Positions 33,807 through 42,000 of a stretch of 64,000 nucleotides of DNA are shown piece after piece (within the stretch, counting starts at the first letter, position 1; every line of letters starts with the position of its first letter). The DNA lies in the NCBI RefSeq assembly GCF_024753255.1, contig NZ_JANUHA010000010.1, positions 62,001 through 126,000 of the forward strand, read 5' to 3'. The notes beneath the pieces were generated by a model. The model was not told the origin of the DNA. It was given only the letters and a program-made list of their open reading frames with translations, and did not search any database. This DNA is from Massilia agri (GTDB lineage: Bacteria; Pseudomonadota; Gammaproteobacteria; Burkholderiales; Burkholderiaceae_D). The position numbers were made by a program, and so were the translations under genes.

Positions 33807-35105
33807 TCACGGGGCGGCGCGCTTGACGACTGCGCCGCCCTGGATCACCACCGCAGGGGTTTCGAGCACGCGCACATCCCGCAGCGGGTCGCCGCCGACC
33901 GCCACCAGGTCGGCCACGCGTCCCGCTTCGACCACGCCGACATCGAGACGGCCGAGCGCTTCCGCGGCGTTGACGGTGGCAGCCTGGATCGCCTGCAGCG
34001 GCGTCATCCCGTACTTCACCATCAGCGCGAACTGTTTGCCGTTGTCACCGTGCGGGTAGATGCCGGCGTCGGTGCCGAACACCATCTTCACGCCGGCCGC
34101 GTGGGCCTTTTTGAAGTTCTGGCGCTGGATCTCGGTGACTTCGCGGTCCTTGCGCAGGTTATCTTCCAATACGCCGTTCTTCTTGCCCTCGGCCGCCGTG
34201 TAGTCGCCGTTGTAGATGTCCATCGACAGCCAGGCGCCGTGCTTCTTCGCCAGCTGGATGCCTTCGTCGTCGATCAGGCTCGCATGTTCGATGGTGGTGA
34301 CGCCGGCGCGGATCGCATCCTTGATGCCGGCCGCGCCGTGGGCGTGCGCCGCGACCTTCAGGCCCCACTGGCCCGCTTCCTCGACGGCCGCGCGCAGTTC
34401 GCCGTAGTTCATCTGCTGCTGGCCCGGTTCGGTATTGCGCGAGAAGACGCCGCCGGTGGCGCAGACCTTGATCACCTGGGCGCCATACTTGCGCAGCGCG
34501 CGCACCGACTTGCGCACCTCGTCGGGGCCGTCGGCGTTATAGGGGTTCTTCTCTTCCATCGACGGCGGGAAGTAGGTGCTGTCGCAGTGGCCGCCGGTGG
34601 CGCCGAAGGACCAGGCCGCGGGGATGATGCGCGGCCCCCGTACCTTGCCGGCCGCGATGGCCTGGCTCAGGCCCACGTCGTTCCAGTCCGAGGCGCCGAC
34701 GTTGCGCACCGTCGTGAAGCCCGCGTCCAGGGTGCGGCCCGCGTGCGCGACGGCGAGCGCAGACCAGAAGCGCTCGTTGTATTCGAGGTAGCTGTAGCCG
34801 CCGTAGGTCGGGTCGGAGTCGAGGTGCACGTGCATGTCGATCAGGCCCGGGAGCAGGGTCATGCCGGGCAGGTCGATGCGGGTGGCGCCGCCCGCGGCCT
34901 GCGGCGCGCCGGCATCGGGCCTGATGCTCACCACCTTGCCGTCGCGGACCAGGATCTCCGGGCGCTGGACCATGCGGCCGGTGCGCACGTCGAGCAGGCG
35001 CTCGGCGGTGATGATGACGTCGGCGGCCTGGGCGCCGGCGGAGCTGCAGGCCAGCGCGGCCATGGAAAGGACGATCGTGGATGGCAGGCGGTGCGCGCGT
35101 TTCAT
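33807..35105 (-). CDS. Secreted metal-dependent amidohydrolase
   Basis: 432 residues with a signal peptide ending SAGAQA. Amidohydrolase TIM barrel: GMTLLPGLIDMHVHLDS (HxH metal site), the QVIKVCATGGVF strand with the bridging Lys, HAHGAAG and TTIEHASL His ligands, and FGTDAG with the catalytic Asp. It is close to the group often annotated imidazolonepropionase-like or Xaa-Pro/Xaa-Arg dipeptidase (carboxypeptidase) from Burkholderiales. Probably hydrolyses a dipeptide or cyclic amide in the periplasm. Single gene. Confidence 0.88.
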   Translation of the reverse strand: MKRAHRLPSTIVLSMAALACSSAGAQAADVIITAERLLDVRTGRMVQRPEILVRDGKVVSIRPDAGAPQAAGGATRIDLPGMTLLPGLIDMHVHLDSDPTYGGYSYLEYNERFWSALAVAHAGRTLDAGFTTVRNVGASDWNDVGLSQAIAAGKVRGPRIIPAAWSFGATGGHCDSTYFPPSMEEKNPYNADGPDEVRKSVRALRKYGAQVIKVCATGGVFSRNTEPGQQQMNYGELRAAVEEAGQWGLKVAAHAHGAAGIKDAIRAGVTTIEHASLIDDEGIQLAKKHGAWLSMDIYNGDYTAAEGKKNGVLEDNLRKDREVTEIQRQNFKKAHAAGVKMVFGTDAGIYPHGDNGKQFALMVKYGMTPLQAIQAATVNAAEALGRLDVGVVEAGRVADLVAVGGDPLRDVRVLETPAVVIQGGAVVKRAAP

Positions 35106-35285
35106 GGGGTTCCCTTGCTGTTTATTCGTTGCAACTTTATACAGTCTTCCGGGGAACGCGTCCAGCCGGAAGGGTGAACAGGCCTTGACCCTCGCACGGG
35201 TGGAAAGCGGGACTTGATATCGTTGGCAGGAAGACTAAAGTGAATGACTCCGGCGGATCCGCCGCATTACTTTCAGGAGGTCATC

Positions 35286-35609
35286 ATGTTGCAGCCTGCC
35301 GAAATCCAGCAACGCTTCAGCCAGATCCAGCAGACCATCAACCAGGCTGAGGAAGTTACCCGCAATGACCAGGGTGCGCCCAGCGAAATCCGCGATTGCA
35401 TCCAGAAGATCGCCCACGAAATGCCGCAAGCCCAGCGCGTGATGCAGTCGAACGACCAGTCGCAGATCATCGACTGCATCGACCGCCTGGAAGAGATGGG
35501 TGACGAGGCCAAGCGGATGTGCCGCAGCCAGCAGCCATCGCCGCAGGTCGCTTCGGTGGTGACGCGGGTGCATGATGTGCTGTCGGATTTGAAGCACCAG
35601 CTTCACTAA
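35286..35609 (+). CDS. Small helical protein of unknown function
   Basis: 107 residues, with a perfect ribosome site (AGGAGG, six bases before ATG 35286). Helical throughout: EIQQRFSQIQQTINQAEEV, SEIRDCIQKIAHEMPQAQRV, CIDRLEEMGDEAKRMC. Three Cys residues and no membrane segment. Coiled-coil-like heptads suggest a helical bundle. The strong ribosome site suggests high expression. No family recognised. It ends at a palindromic repeat. Confidence 0.75.
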   Translation: MLQPAEIQQRFSQIQQTINQAEEVTRNDQGAPSEIRDCIQKIAHEMPQAQRVMQSNDQSQIIDCIDRLEEMGDEAKRMCRSQQPSPQVASVVTRVHDVLSDLKHQLH

Positions 35610-35612
35610 CCA

Positions 35613-35721
35613 GTAGGGTGGACGGCTCTGCCGTCCGCGCGTTCAACTCCCGTGTGAACGGATATGGCGTGTGCTATTCACGCACTGTTTGAACGCGTGG
35701 GCGAGGGATCGCCCACCCTAC
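35613..35721. repeat. GTAGGGTGG-type palindromic repeat, copy 2
   Basis: The left arm is GTAGGGTGGACGGCTCTGCC, then GTCCGCGCGTTCAA. The right arm, read on the minus strand, is GTAGGGTGGGCGATCCCTCG, then CCCACGCGTTCAAA. The ends are therefore inverted repeats around an approximately 40-bp centre. It lies between convergent genes, and the right-arm GTAGGG supplies the TAG stop of the CoA-transferase gene. It is related to the repeat at 18657-18784. Confidence 0.75.
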
Positions 35722-36962
35722 AGTACCCCTTTGTCTCGAAGGGCGGCGATTTCAGCGTCGCTGCGGCCCAGCACATCGCGCAGCACCTCGTCGGTATGCT
35801 GCCCCAGCAGGGGCGGCGCCTTGTCGCTGGTCGCAGGCAGGGCCGACATCCGGATCGGATTGCGCACCAGCTTGACCTTGCCCGCCTTCGGGTGCGGCAG
35901 CTCGATCGCCACCTCGCGCGCCCGCACCTGCTCGTTGGCGAACACCTCGCCAATATCGTTGATCGGCCCGCAGGGCACGCCGACCGATTCCAGCAGGGCG
36001 ATCCATTCGTCGCGCCGTTTTTGCTTCACCATCTCCGCGAGGATCGGCACGAGGATGTCGCGGTTCTTCACGCGCAGCGGATTGGTGGCGAAGCGCTCGT
36101 CCAGGCCGAGCTCCGGCCGCCCGCCCGCCTCGACGAATTTCTGGTACTGCCCGTCGTTGCCGGTGGCGACGATGATGTGGCCGTCCGCGCAGGCGAAGGT
36201 CTGGTAGGGCACGATATTGGCGTGCGCATTGCCCCAGCGCTTGGGCGGCTTGCCGCTGTTGAGGTAGTTGCTGCCCATGTTCGCCAGCATCGCCACCTGG
36301 GTGTCGAGCAGGGCCATGTCGATGTGCTGGCCTTCGCCGGTGCGGTCGCGGTGGGTCAGCGCGGCCAGCACGGCCACGGTCGCGTACATGCCGGTCATCA
36401 GGTCGGTGAGGGCCACGCCGGCCTTCTGGGGGCCGCCGCCGGGCAGGTCGTCGCGTTCGCCGGTGACCGACATCAGGCCGCCCATGCCCTGGACCAGGAA
36501 GTCGTAGCCGGCGCGGTGGGCATAGGGGCCATCCTGGCCGAAGCCGGTGATCGAGCAGTAGACCAGGTCCGGCTTGATCGCTTTCAGGGTCTCGTAATCG
36601 AGGCCGTAGCGCTTCAGGTGGCCGACCTTGAAGTTTTCCAGCACCACGTCGCAATGCTTCACCAGCTCGCGCAGCAGGGCCTGGCCTTCGCTGCTGGCGA
36701 TGTCCACGGTGACCGAACGCTTGCCGCGGTTGGCGGACAGGTAATAGGCCGCTTCGCTGGTGTCGTTCCCGTCCGCGTCTTTCGCGTAGGGCGGCCCCCA
36801 GGCGCGGGTGTCGTCGCCGTTGCCGGGCCGTTCGATCTTGATCACGTCGGCGCCGAGGTCGGCCAGGTTCTGCGAGCACCAGGGGCCGGCGAGCACACGC
36901 GAGAGGTCGAGCACGCGGATGTGGCCGAGCGCCTTCGGCAGGGGAGAAGCGGATTGCGTCAT
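35718..36962 (-). CDS. CoA-transferase family III (CaiB/BaiF)
   Basis: 414 residues. Typical start IRVLDLSRVLAGPWCSQNLA, then DLGADVIKIERPGNGDDTR, the catalytic Asp region in AGYDFLVQGMGGLM, and GPQKAGVALTDLMTGMYA. Transfers CoA between carboxylic acids; formyl-CoA, carnitine and succinyl types share this fold and no partner gene identifies the substrate. The stop TAG belongs to the adjacent GTAGGGTGG repeat. It lies 35 bp after the speD stop on the same strand. Confidence 0.92.
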   Translation of the reverse strand: MTQSASPLPKALGHIRVLDLSRVLAGPWCSQNLADLGADVIKIERPGNGDDTRAWGPPYAKDADGNDTSEAAYYLSANRGKRSVTVDIASSEGQALLRELVKHCDVVLENFKVGHLKRYGLDYETLKAIKPDLVYCSITGFGQDGPYAHRAGYDFLVQGMGGLMSVTGERDDLPGGGPQKAGVALTDLMTGMYATVAVLAALTHRDRTGEGQHIDMALLDTQVAMLANMGSNYLNSGKPPKRWGNAHANIVPYQTFACADGHIIVATGNDGQYQKFVEAGGRPELGLDERFATNPLRVKNRDILVPILAEMVKQKRRDEWIALLESVGVPCGPINDIGEVFANEQVRAREVAIELPHPKAGKVKLVRNPIRMSALPATSDKAPPLLGQHTDEVLRDVLGRSDAEIAALRDKGVL

Positions 36963-36997
36963 ACTGAGCCTGCTGGGGATAGTCGAACGAGCCCGGA

Positions 36998-37357
36998 TTA
37001 TAGCTGCCCGCGCGCGATGGTCTGTACCGAACGCGTGGCCGGCCTGAGGGCCGCATCGATCACGTCCAGGGCCAGCTGCGGCTGCGCGTCGCCGCACATG
37101 AAGATGTCGGCCGCCGCGAAGCCGTGTTCCGGCCAGGTGTGGATCGAGATGTGCGACTCGGCCAGCAGCAGCACGCCGGTCACGCCCATGCCTCTGCCGA
37201 AGGTGTGGAAGTGGCTGTGCAGGATGCGTGCGCCCGCCGCCACGGCGGCCGTACGCAGCAGCGCGTCGATCGCATCCGGATCCACGAGCAGGGCGGCTTT
37301 GACGCCGGCCAGGTCGGCCAGCAAATGGATGCCGGCGGGGCGGTGTTCGGTACTCAC
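36998..37357 (-). CDS. speD: S-adenosylmethionine decarboxylase proenzyme
   Basis: 119 residues, the short prokaryotic class. It self-cleaves before Ser68 in LAESHISIHTWPEHG to form the pyruvoyl cofactor; His73 and Cys88 (FMCGD) are the other catalytic residues, at the standard spacing. It makes decarboxylated SAM, the aminopropyl donor for polyamines. Last of the five-gene minus-strand group with a Gly-rich peptide, DUF4178, SPFH and DUF350 genes, and close to a membrane aminopropyltransferase gene encoded divergently, which makes a joint polyamine function likely. Confidence 0.95.
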   Translation of the reverse strand: MSTEHRPAGIHLLADLAGVKAALLVDPDAIDALLRTAAVAAGARILHSHFHTFGRGMGVTGVLLLAESHISIHTWPEHGFAAADIFMCGDAQPQLALDVIDAALRPATRSVQTIARGQL

Positions 37358-37518
37358 TTGTGGCCGCCGCCCGAATAGCCCCCGCCGCCGCCGCCATAGC
37401 TGTGGCTGCGCCAGCTGTTGCCGCCGCCGCTGCGGGCGCTGGAGGCCATGCTGACCCAGCAGACGATGGTGGTCACCAGGGTCACCACCACGGCGTAGAA
37501 GAGAAAATTGCGGTTCAT
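37354..37518 (-). CDS. Small membrane protein with Gly-rich tail
   Basis: 54 residues: one membrane helix (FLFYAVVVTLVTTIVCWVSM) and a Ser/Gly/His-rich tail ending GGGGGYSGGGHK. Its stop overlaps the speD start (ATGA) and it begins 7 bp after the DUF4178 stop, so it is firmly within the operon. Function unknown; the Gly-rich tail recalls those of TPM proteins. Confidence 0.7.
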   Translation of the reverse strand: MNRNFLFYAVVVTLVTTIVCWVSMASSARSGGGNSWRSHSYGGGGGGYSGGGHK

Positions 37519-37525
37519 GCGGACG

Positions 37526-38977
37526 TCATTTCTTGGGCCGGAACAGCATCGTCGGCAGGAACAGGGCAAGCACGCCGAGCACCATCCAGAACACGGTTCC
37601 GAAGAAGTTGAAGAGCAGCGGGATGAAGTTCAGGCCCAGGATCCACAGCAGGGCGCGCCAGGCGATGTCGCTCTGGCCCAGTTCCCGCTTCGCCGCAGCC
37701 TTGCCGGCGGCGGGACGGGCCAGCTGGAACCAGGCGCGCACCTGGTCCTCCGCCACTGGCGAGGAGCGCGACCAACTCAGTTCCTCGTTGGTGTGCTCGG
37801 CCGCCAGGCCGTTCTGGCCATGCTCGTATTCGGCCACGTGGACCATGTCGCCGGCCTTGACGCGCCAGTTGAAGGCGCCGGCCACGTGCACCACGCGCGC
37901 CTGGTAGACCCAGCTGCGCTCATAAGGCACATTGTCCACCAGGACGGTGTGCATGGCCGGCAGCGGCGGCGTCGGCCAGTCGTGCAGCACCTGGGAGCGC
38001 GACCAGCCTTCGCCGGTTTCCACCAGCCAGATAAAGGGCCCCTGGGTCGAGTACAGCAGGTACTCGTCCCAGGATTCGCCCTCGTTGTCCTCGCGCCGCA
38101 TGGCGCCCAGCACCCGGTAATCCAGGCCGCCGATCTTCGCCGTGGCGCCGAGCGACAGGGTGTAGCTCACGCGCTCGTTCTGCTCGCCCTTGAGCAGCAC
38201 CTCGACCTTGGGCGAGGAAGCGTCGACCGGCGTCGCGCAGTTGGGGCAGACGCAGTTGCTTGCCAGGCCGGGCACATAGCGGATCGAGGACCCGCAGGAC
38301 GGACACTGCAGCACGTCGACCCGGCCGCGGTACTTGCCCGCACTGAGCTTGATCTGCTCGTCGTCGCGCAGCAGCTGGCATTTCATTCCTTCGAGCGTCA
38401 CGGCGGTGCCGGCATAGAGCAGGGGCGGCGTGCCGTCGGAATAGTCGAGGGTGGCGAAGCCCGGCCCGCGCCGGAAGTCGGCCACGCGCGCTTCCCAGCC
38501 CGGTCCCACCTTGAAGGGCAGCTCGCCCTGGCCGCCCGTGCACTTCGCGACGCGCTTGTCGGAAGCCACATAGGGACCGAAGCCGATGTCGTACTGGCGC
38601 GTGACCTTGATATCGCCGAAAGCCGGCGGATTGGCCGCCGCCTCGCGCCTTGTGGTCATGGTGTACTGGCCGGAAGCATCGCCCAGCCAGCCGTCCGCGC
38701 CGTCGTCGAACAGCACGTACCACTCGTTCCACATGCCGGCTTCGTAACGCAGCTGGATGCGGCCGACCACGGTGAAGCTGCGCCCGCCGTGCACGCCCGC
38801 GGTGCCGACCTGGATGCGCGAGTAATCCTCCAGCACCTCGGACCTCTTGCCGAGGTCGCGCACGGTATCGAGCTCCTTGACCACGGTCGCGCGGCAGTAC
38901 TCGCACACCGCCATCACGGAGGCGTGCGAGCGGAAAGCGATCGGCGCGCCGCAGGAAGGACAGGAAACGTTCTGCAT
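37526..38977 (-). CDS. DUF4178 protein with zinc-ribbon motifs and C-terminal membrane helices
   Basis: 483 residues. An N-terminal zinc ribbon (CPSCGAPI, then CEYCRATV) is followed by a DUF4178 beta domain (SRIQVGTAGVHGGRSFTVVG, WNEWYVLFDDGADGWLGDA), a second ribbon (LQCPSCGSSI, CVCPNCATPV), a second DUF4178 domain (YRVLGAMRREDNEGESWDEY) and two membrane helices at the end (LLWILGLNFIPLLFNFFG region). Members sit with SPFH and DUF350 genes and are probably membrane-linked. The stop-start overlap with the SPFH gene implies coupling. Confidence 0.85.
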   Translation of the reverse strand: MQNVSCPSCGAPIAFRSHASVMAVCEYCRATVVKELDTVRDLGKRSEVLEDYSRIQVGTAGVHGGRSFTVVGRIQLRYEAGMWNEWYVLFDDGADGWLGDASGQYTMTTRREAAANPPAFGDIKVTRQYDIGFGPYVASDKRVAKCTGGQGELPFKVGPGWEARVADFRRGPGFATLDYSDGTPPLLYAGTAVTLEGMKCQLLRDDEQIKLSAGKYRGRVDVLQCPSCGSSIRYVPGLASNCVCPNCATPVDASSPKVEVLLKGEQNERVSYTLSLGATAKIGGLDYRVLGAMRREDNEGESWDEYLLYSTQGPFIWLVETGEGWSRSQVLHDWPTPPLPAMHTVLVDNVPYERSWVYQARVVHVAGAFNWRVKAGDMVHVAEYEHGQNGLAAEHTNEELSWSRSSPVAEDQVRAWFQLARPAAGKAAAKRELGQSDIAWRALLWILGLNFIPLLFNFFGTVFWMVLGVLALFLPTMLFRPKK

Positions 38978-40002
38978 CAGCCGATCAGTTTTTTCAGGAG
39001 CTCGGCCTTGGTGCTGTCGTAATCGCCCTGGGAGATCAAGCCTTTGTCCAGCAGGCCTTTCAGTTTGGCGAGGCGGTCCTCGATCGACTCGCTGGCAGCC
39101 GGCACGGCAGGCGGCTGCGGTGGTGCGAATGCGCCCTGCATGCCCTGCGCCATGGCCTGGCCGATCGCGATGCCCGCGCCGGCGCCGGCGCCGATGCCGG
39201 CGATGCCGCCTTCGTTCTGGGCGGCCAGCGGAATGCTGCTCGCCACCTGGAACTGGGTGAAGCCGCCGATCTTGTCGGCGCCGAGGCTGGCCTTCATGCC
39301 GGCCGAGATGCGCTCGTCCAGGGCCGCCTGCAATTCTTCCGGCAGGCTGACGCTGGCGACGTTGAATTCGTCGAGGCCGACGCCGTAGCGCGCAAACGCG
39401 GCGGCCAGGTCGCCGCGGATCTGCTGCGCCATCAGGGTCTGGTTGGCGGCCATGTCGAGGAAGGCGATCTTCGACGAACCGAGCGAGTTGGCCATGGTGG
39501 CCAGCATCAGGCCGCGCAGCTGGTCTTCGACTTCCTCGCGGGTATAGGCGGCGCGGGTGCCGCTGATCTCGGTGAAGAACAGGCGTGGGTCGGCGATGCG
39601 GTAGGAATACATGCCGAAGGCGCGCACGCGGATCATGTCGAAGTCCTTGTCGCGGATCGTCACCGGCTGCGGCGTGCCCCACTTGCGGCCGGTCTGCACG
39701 CGCGTAGAGAAGAAGTACACGTCGGACTTGAAGGGCGAGGCGAACAGCTTGTCCCAGTTCTTCAGGTTGGTCAGCACCGGCAGGGTGGAGGTGGTCAGGC
39801 GGTGGGTGCCCGGGCCGAACACGTCGGCGATGCGGCCTTCGTCCACGAACACGGCGACCTGCGATTCGCGCACCACGAGGGTGGCGCCGTTCTGGATTTC
39901 GTAGTCTTCCATCGGGTGGCGCCAGGCCAGCACGCCTTCGCCTTCCTCGTTCCATTGCAGGACGTCGAGAAACTGCTTCTTGATGAATGAGCCGAGAGAC
40001 AT
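38977..40002 (-). CDS. SPFH-domain protein with SHOCT-like tail
   Basis: 341 residues. The SPFH (stomatin/prohibitin/flotillin) core spans about 20-220: VVRESQVAVFVDEGRIADVF, YSYRIADPRLFF and ARYGVGLDEFNVASVSLP. It is of the virion-core/YdjI type, without an N-terminal TM helix. A Gly/Ala-rich linker with AGIGAGAGAGIAIGQAMAQG precedes a short C-terminal SHOCT-like domain (AKLKGLLDKGLISQGDYDST). Probably forms membrane microdomain scaffolds with the DUF4178 and DUF350 partners. Confidence 0.88.
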   Translation of the reverse strand: MSLGSFIKKQFLDVLQWNEEGEGVLAWRHPMEDYEIQNGATLVVRESQVAVFVDEGRIADVFGPGTHRLTTSTLPVLTNLKNWDKLFASPFKSDVYFFSTRVQTGRKWGTPQPVTIRDKDFDMIRVRAFGMYSYRIADPRLFFTEISGTRAAYTREEVEDQLRGLMLATMANSLGSSKIAFLDMAANQTLMAQQIRGDLAAAFARYGVGLDEFNVASVSLPEELQAALDERISAGMKASLGADKIGGFTQFQVASSIPLAAQNEGGIAGIGAGAGAGIAIGQAMAQGMQGAFAPPQPPAVPAASESIEDRLAKLKGLLDKGLISQGDYDSTKAELLKKLIG

Positions 40003-40040
40003 GATGGTTCCTCTTTATGCGTGACGGGTAACTTGTGGTG

Positions 40041-40439
40041 TCAGGAGATGCTGCCGGCGTTGACCAGGCCGATCGACAGGGAGATCGAACCGAGCAGGAT
40101 GCCGAAGCCGATGTTGTTGTGCTCGATCTGGTCCTTGGACATGCGCAGCAGACGCGTGGCGACCACGAAGACGAGCACCTGGATCAGCATGGCCAGCGCG
40201 GCCCATCCGCAGAATTCGTAGTAGTCGCTGGTGTGCATCAGCGCCGAAGCGATCGTCACCGAGAAGCCCAGCAGCGTGCCGCCCAGCGAGACCGCGGCGG
40301 CGCAGTTCCCCTGGCGGATGAGCAGCACTTCGTCGTAGGGCGTGACCCGCGTGTACACCACAAAAAATGCCAGAACCAGCGCGATTGCCGTCGCAAGATG
40401 CAGCACATAGTTTAGGATGGCGGGCACAACATTCTCCAA
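40041..40439 (-). CDS. DUF350 membrane protein
   Basis: 132 residues with four predicted helices. DUF350 pattern: YTRVTPYDEVLLIRQGN, AAAVSLGGTLLGFSVTIASA and EHNNIGFGILLGSISLSIGL. First gene of the minus-strand operon. In other bacteria DUF350 proteins are encoded with glutathionylspermidine-synthase-like or polyamine genes; their own activity is unknown. Its start is only 49 bp from the divergent aminopropyltransferase start, so the two arms probably share a control region. Confidence 0.88.
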   Translation of the reverse strand: MENVVPAILNYVLHLATAIALVLAFFVVYTRVTPYDEVLLIRQGNCAAAVSLGGTLLGFSVTIASALMHTSDYYEFCGWAALAMLIQVLVFVVATRLLRMSKDQIEHNNIGFGILLGSISLSIGLVNAGSIS

Positions 40440-40488
40440 AGAAAAGGTGACGGGATTGCAGCAGCGATCTTAAGACAAAAGTTGTTCC

Positions 40489-42000
40489 ATGACCAAAAGA
40501 ATTCTTATACTCTCGGTATTCGTCGTCGCTTCCTGCGGCCTGGCCTACGAACTCATCGCCGGCGCCCTGTCCAGCTACCTGCTGGGCGATTCCGTCCTCC
40601 AGTTCTCCACCATCATCGGCTGCTACCTGTTCGCCATGGGCGTCGGGGCGCACTTCTCGAAGTATGTGCGCGACGAGGACGTGCTGTCGCGCTTCATCGA
40701 CATCGAGCTGGCGGTTGGCCTGATCGGCGGCCTGTCCGCCGCGATGCTCTTCATGACCTTCACCTGGATGGGGGCGCCTTTCCGCACGGTGCTCTACGTG
40801 ACCGTCTTCCTGATCGGCGCCATGGTCGGCATGGAAGTGCCGCTGGTGATGCGCGCGCTGAACGAGCGCCGCACCGAGTTCGCCGAGATCGTCAGCCGCG
40901 TGCTCACCTTCGACTACCTCGGCGCGCTGGCCGTCTCGCTGCTGTTCCCCCTGGTGCTGGCGCCGCACCTGGGCCTGGTGCGCACGGGTTTCCTGTTCGG
41001 GATGCTCAATGTCGGCGTGGCGCTGTGGACCCTCTACGTGTTCCGCGCCGAGCTGGCGGATCTGCAGGCCAAGTCGATCCGCGCGGGCGTGGTGCTGTTC
41101 GCGCTGGTGCTGGGCTTCGGATTCTCCGACAAGATGGTGGAGTGGGGCGAGCATGGCCTGTTCGGCGACGAAGTCGTGTACTCGACCACCACGCCCTACC
41201 AGCGCCTCGTGATCACGCGCTGGAAGGACGACCTGCGCCTCTACATCAACGGCAACCTGCAGTTCTCCTCGCGCGACGAATACCGCTACCACGAGGCCCT
41301 GGTGCATCCGGCGCTCCAGACCCTGCCCTGGGCGAAGCGCGTGCTGGTGCTGGGTGGCGGCGACGGCCTGGCCCTGCGCGAAGTGCTGCGCTACCCGCAT
41401 GTGGAAGAGGTGACCCTGGTCGACCTCGACCCGGCGATGACGCAAGCCTTCGCCACCCGTCCCGAGCTGGTGAAACTCAACGCCAACGCCCTCCACGACA
41501 AGCGCGTGAAGGTCGTGAATGCGGACGCCGCCATCTGGCTGCAGAAAGAAGCCGGAATGTACGACCTCGTCATCGTCGACTTCCCCGACCCCTCCAGCTT
41601 CGCCCTCGGCAAGCTGTATTCGGTGCCCTTCTACGGCCAGCTGCGCAAGCACGTGGCGGCCAATGGCCTGATCGCCGTCCAATCGACCTCGCCATACTTT
41701 GCGCCGAACGCCTACTGGACCATCGAGGCGACCCTGCGCGAGGTCGGCCTGCAGACCTGGCCCTATCACCTCTACGTTCCCTCCTTCGGCGAGTGGGGCT
41801 TCATCATGGCCTCGCCCCAGGGACGCTACGTGCCGCCGACCAGCTACCGCCTGCCGATGCGCTTCCTGGATGCGGAAACCACGCGCGCCATGTTCGCCTT
41901 CCCGCCCGACATGGTGCGCCGCCAGATGGCGCCGAACCGGCTCGACAGCCAGTCCCTGGTGCGCGAATTCGAGGATGACTGGCGCCAGGTGATCCGCTGA
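40489..42000 (+). CDS. Membrane-embedded spermidine-synthase-like aminopropyltransferase
   Basis: 503 residues. The first about 210 residues contain seven hydrophobic helices (LSVFVVASCGLAYELIAGAL, IIGCYLFAMGVGAHFSKYV and others). The rest is a spermidine-synthase domain: DEYRYHEALVHPALQ, KRVLVLGGGDGLALREVL, VTLVDLDPAMT and VIVDFPDPSSFALGKLYS. It should transfer an aminopropyl group from decarboxylated SAM (made by the nearby SpeD) to an amine; the membrane part suggests a membrane or lipid-linked acceptor, which is an inference. It overlaps the next gene at TGATG. Confidence 0.9.
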   Translation: MTKRILILSVFVVASCGLAYELIAGALSSYLLGDSVLQFSTIIGCYLFAMGVGAHFSKYVRDEDVLSRFIDIELAVGLIGGLSAAMLFMTFTWMGAPFRTVLYVTVFLIGAMVGMEVPLVMRALNERRTEFAEIVSRVLTFDYLGALAVSLLFPLVLAPHLGLVRTGFLFGMLNVGVALWTLYVFRAELADLQAKSIRAGVVLFALVLGFGFSDKMVEWGEHGLFGDEVVYSTTTPYQRLVITRWKDDLRLYINGNLQFSSRDEYRYHEALVHPALQTLPWAKRVLVLGGGDGLALREVLRYPHVEEVTLVDLDPAMTQAFATRPELVKLNANALHDKRVKVVNADAAIWLQKEAGMYDLVIVDFPDPSSFALGKLYSVPFYGQLRKHVAANGLIAVQSTSPYFAPNAYWTIEATLREVGLQTWPYHLYVPSFGEWGFIMASPQGRYVPPTSYRLPMRFLDAETTRAMFAFPPDMVRRQMAPNRLDSQSLVREFEDDWRQVIR

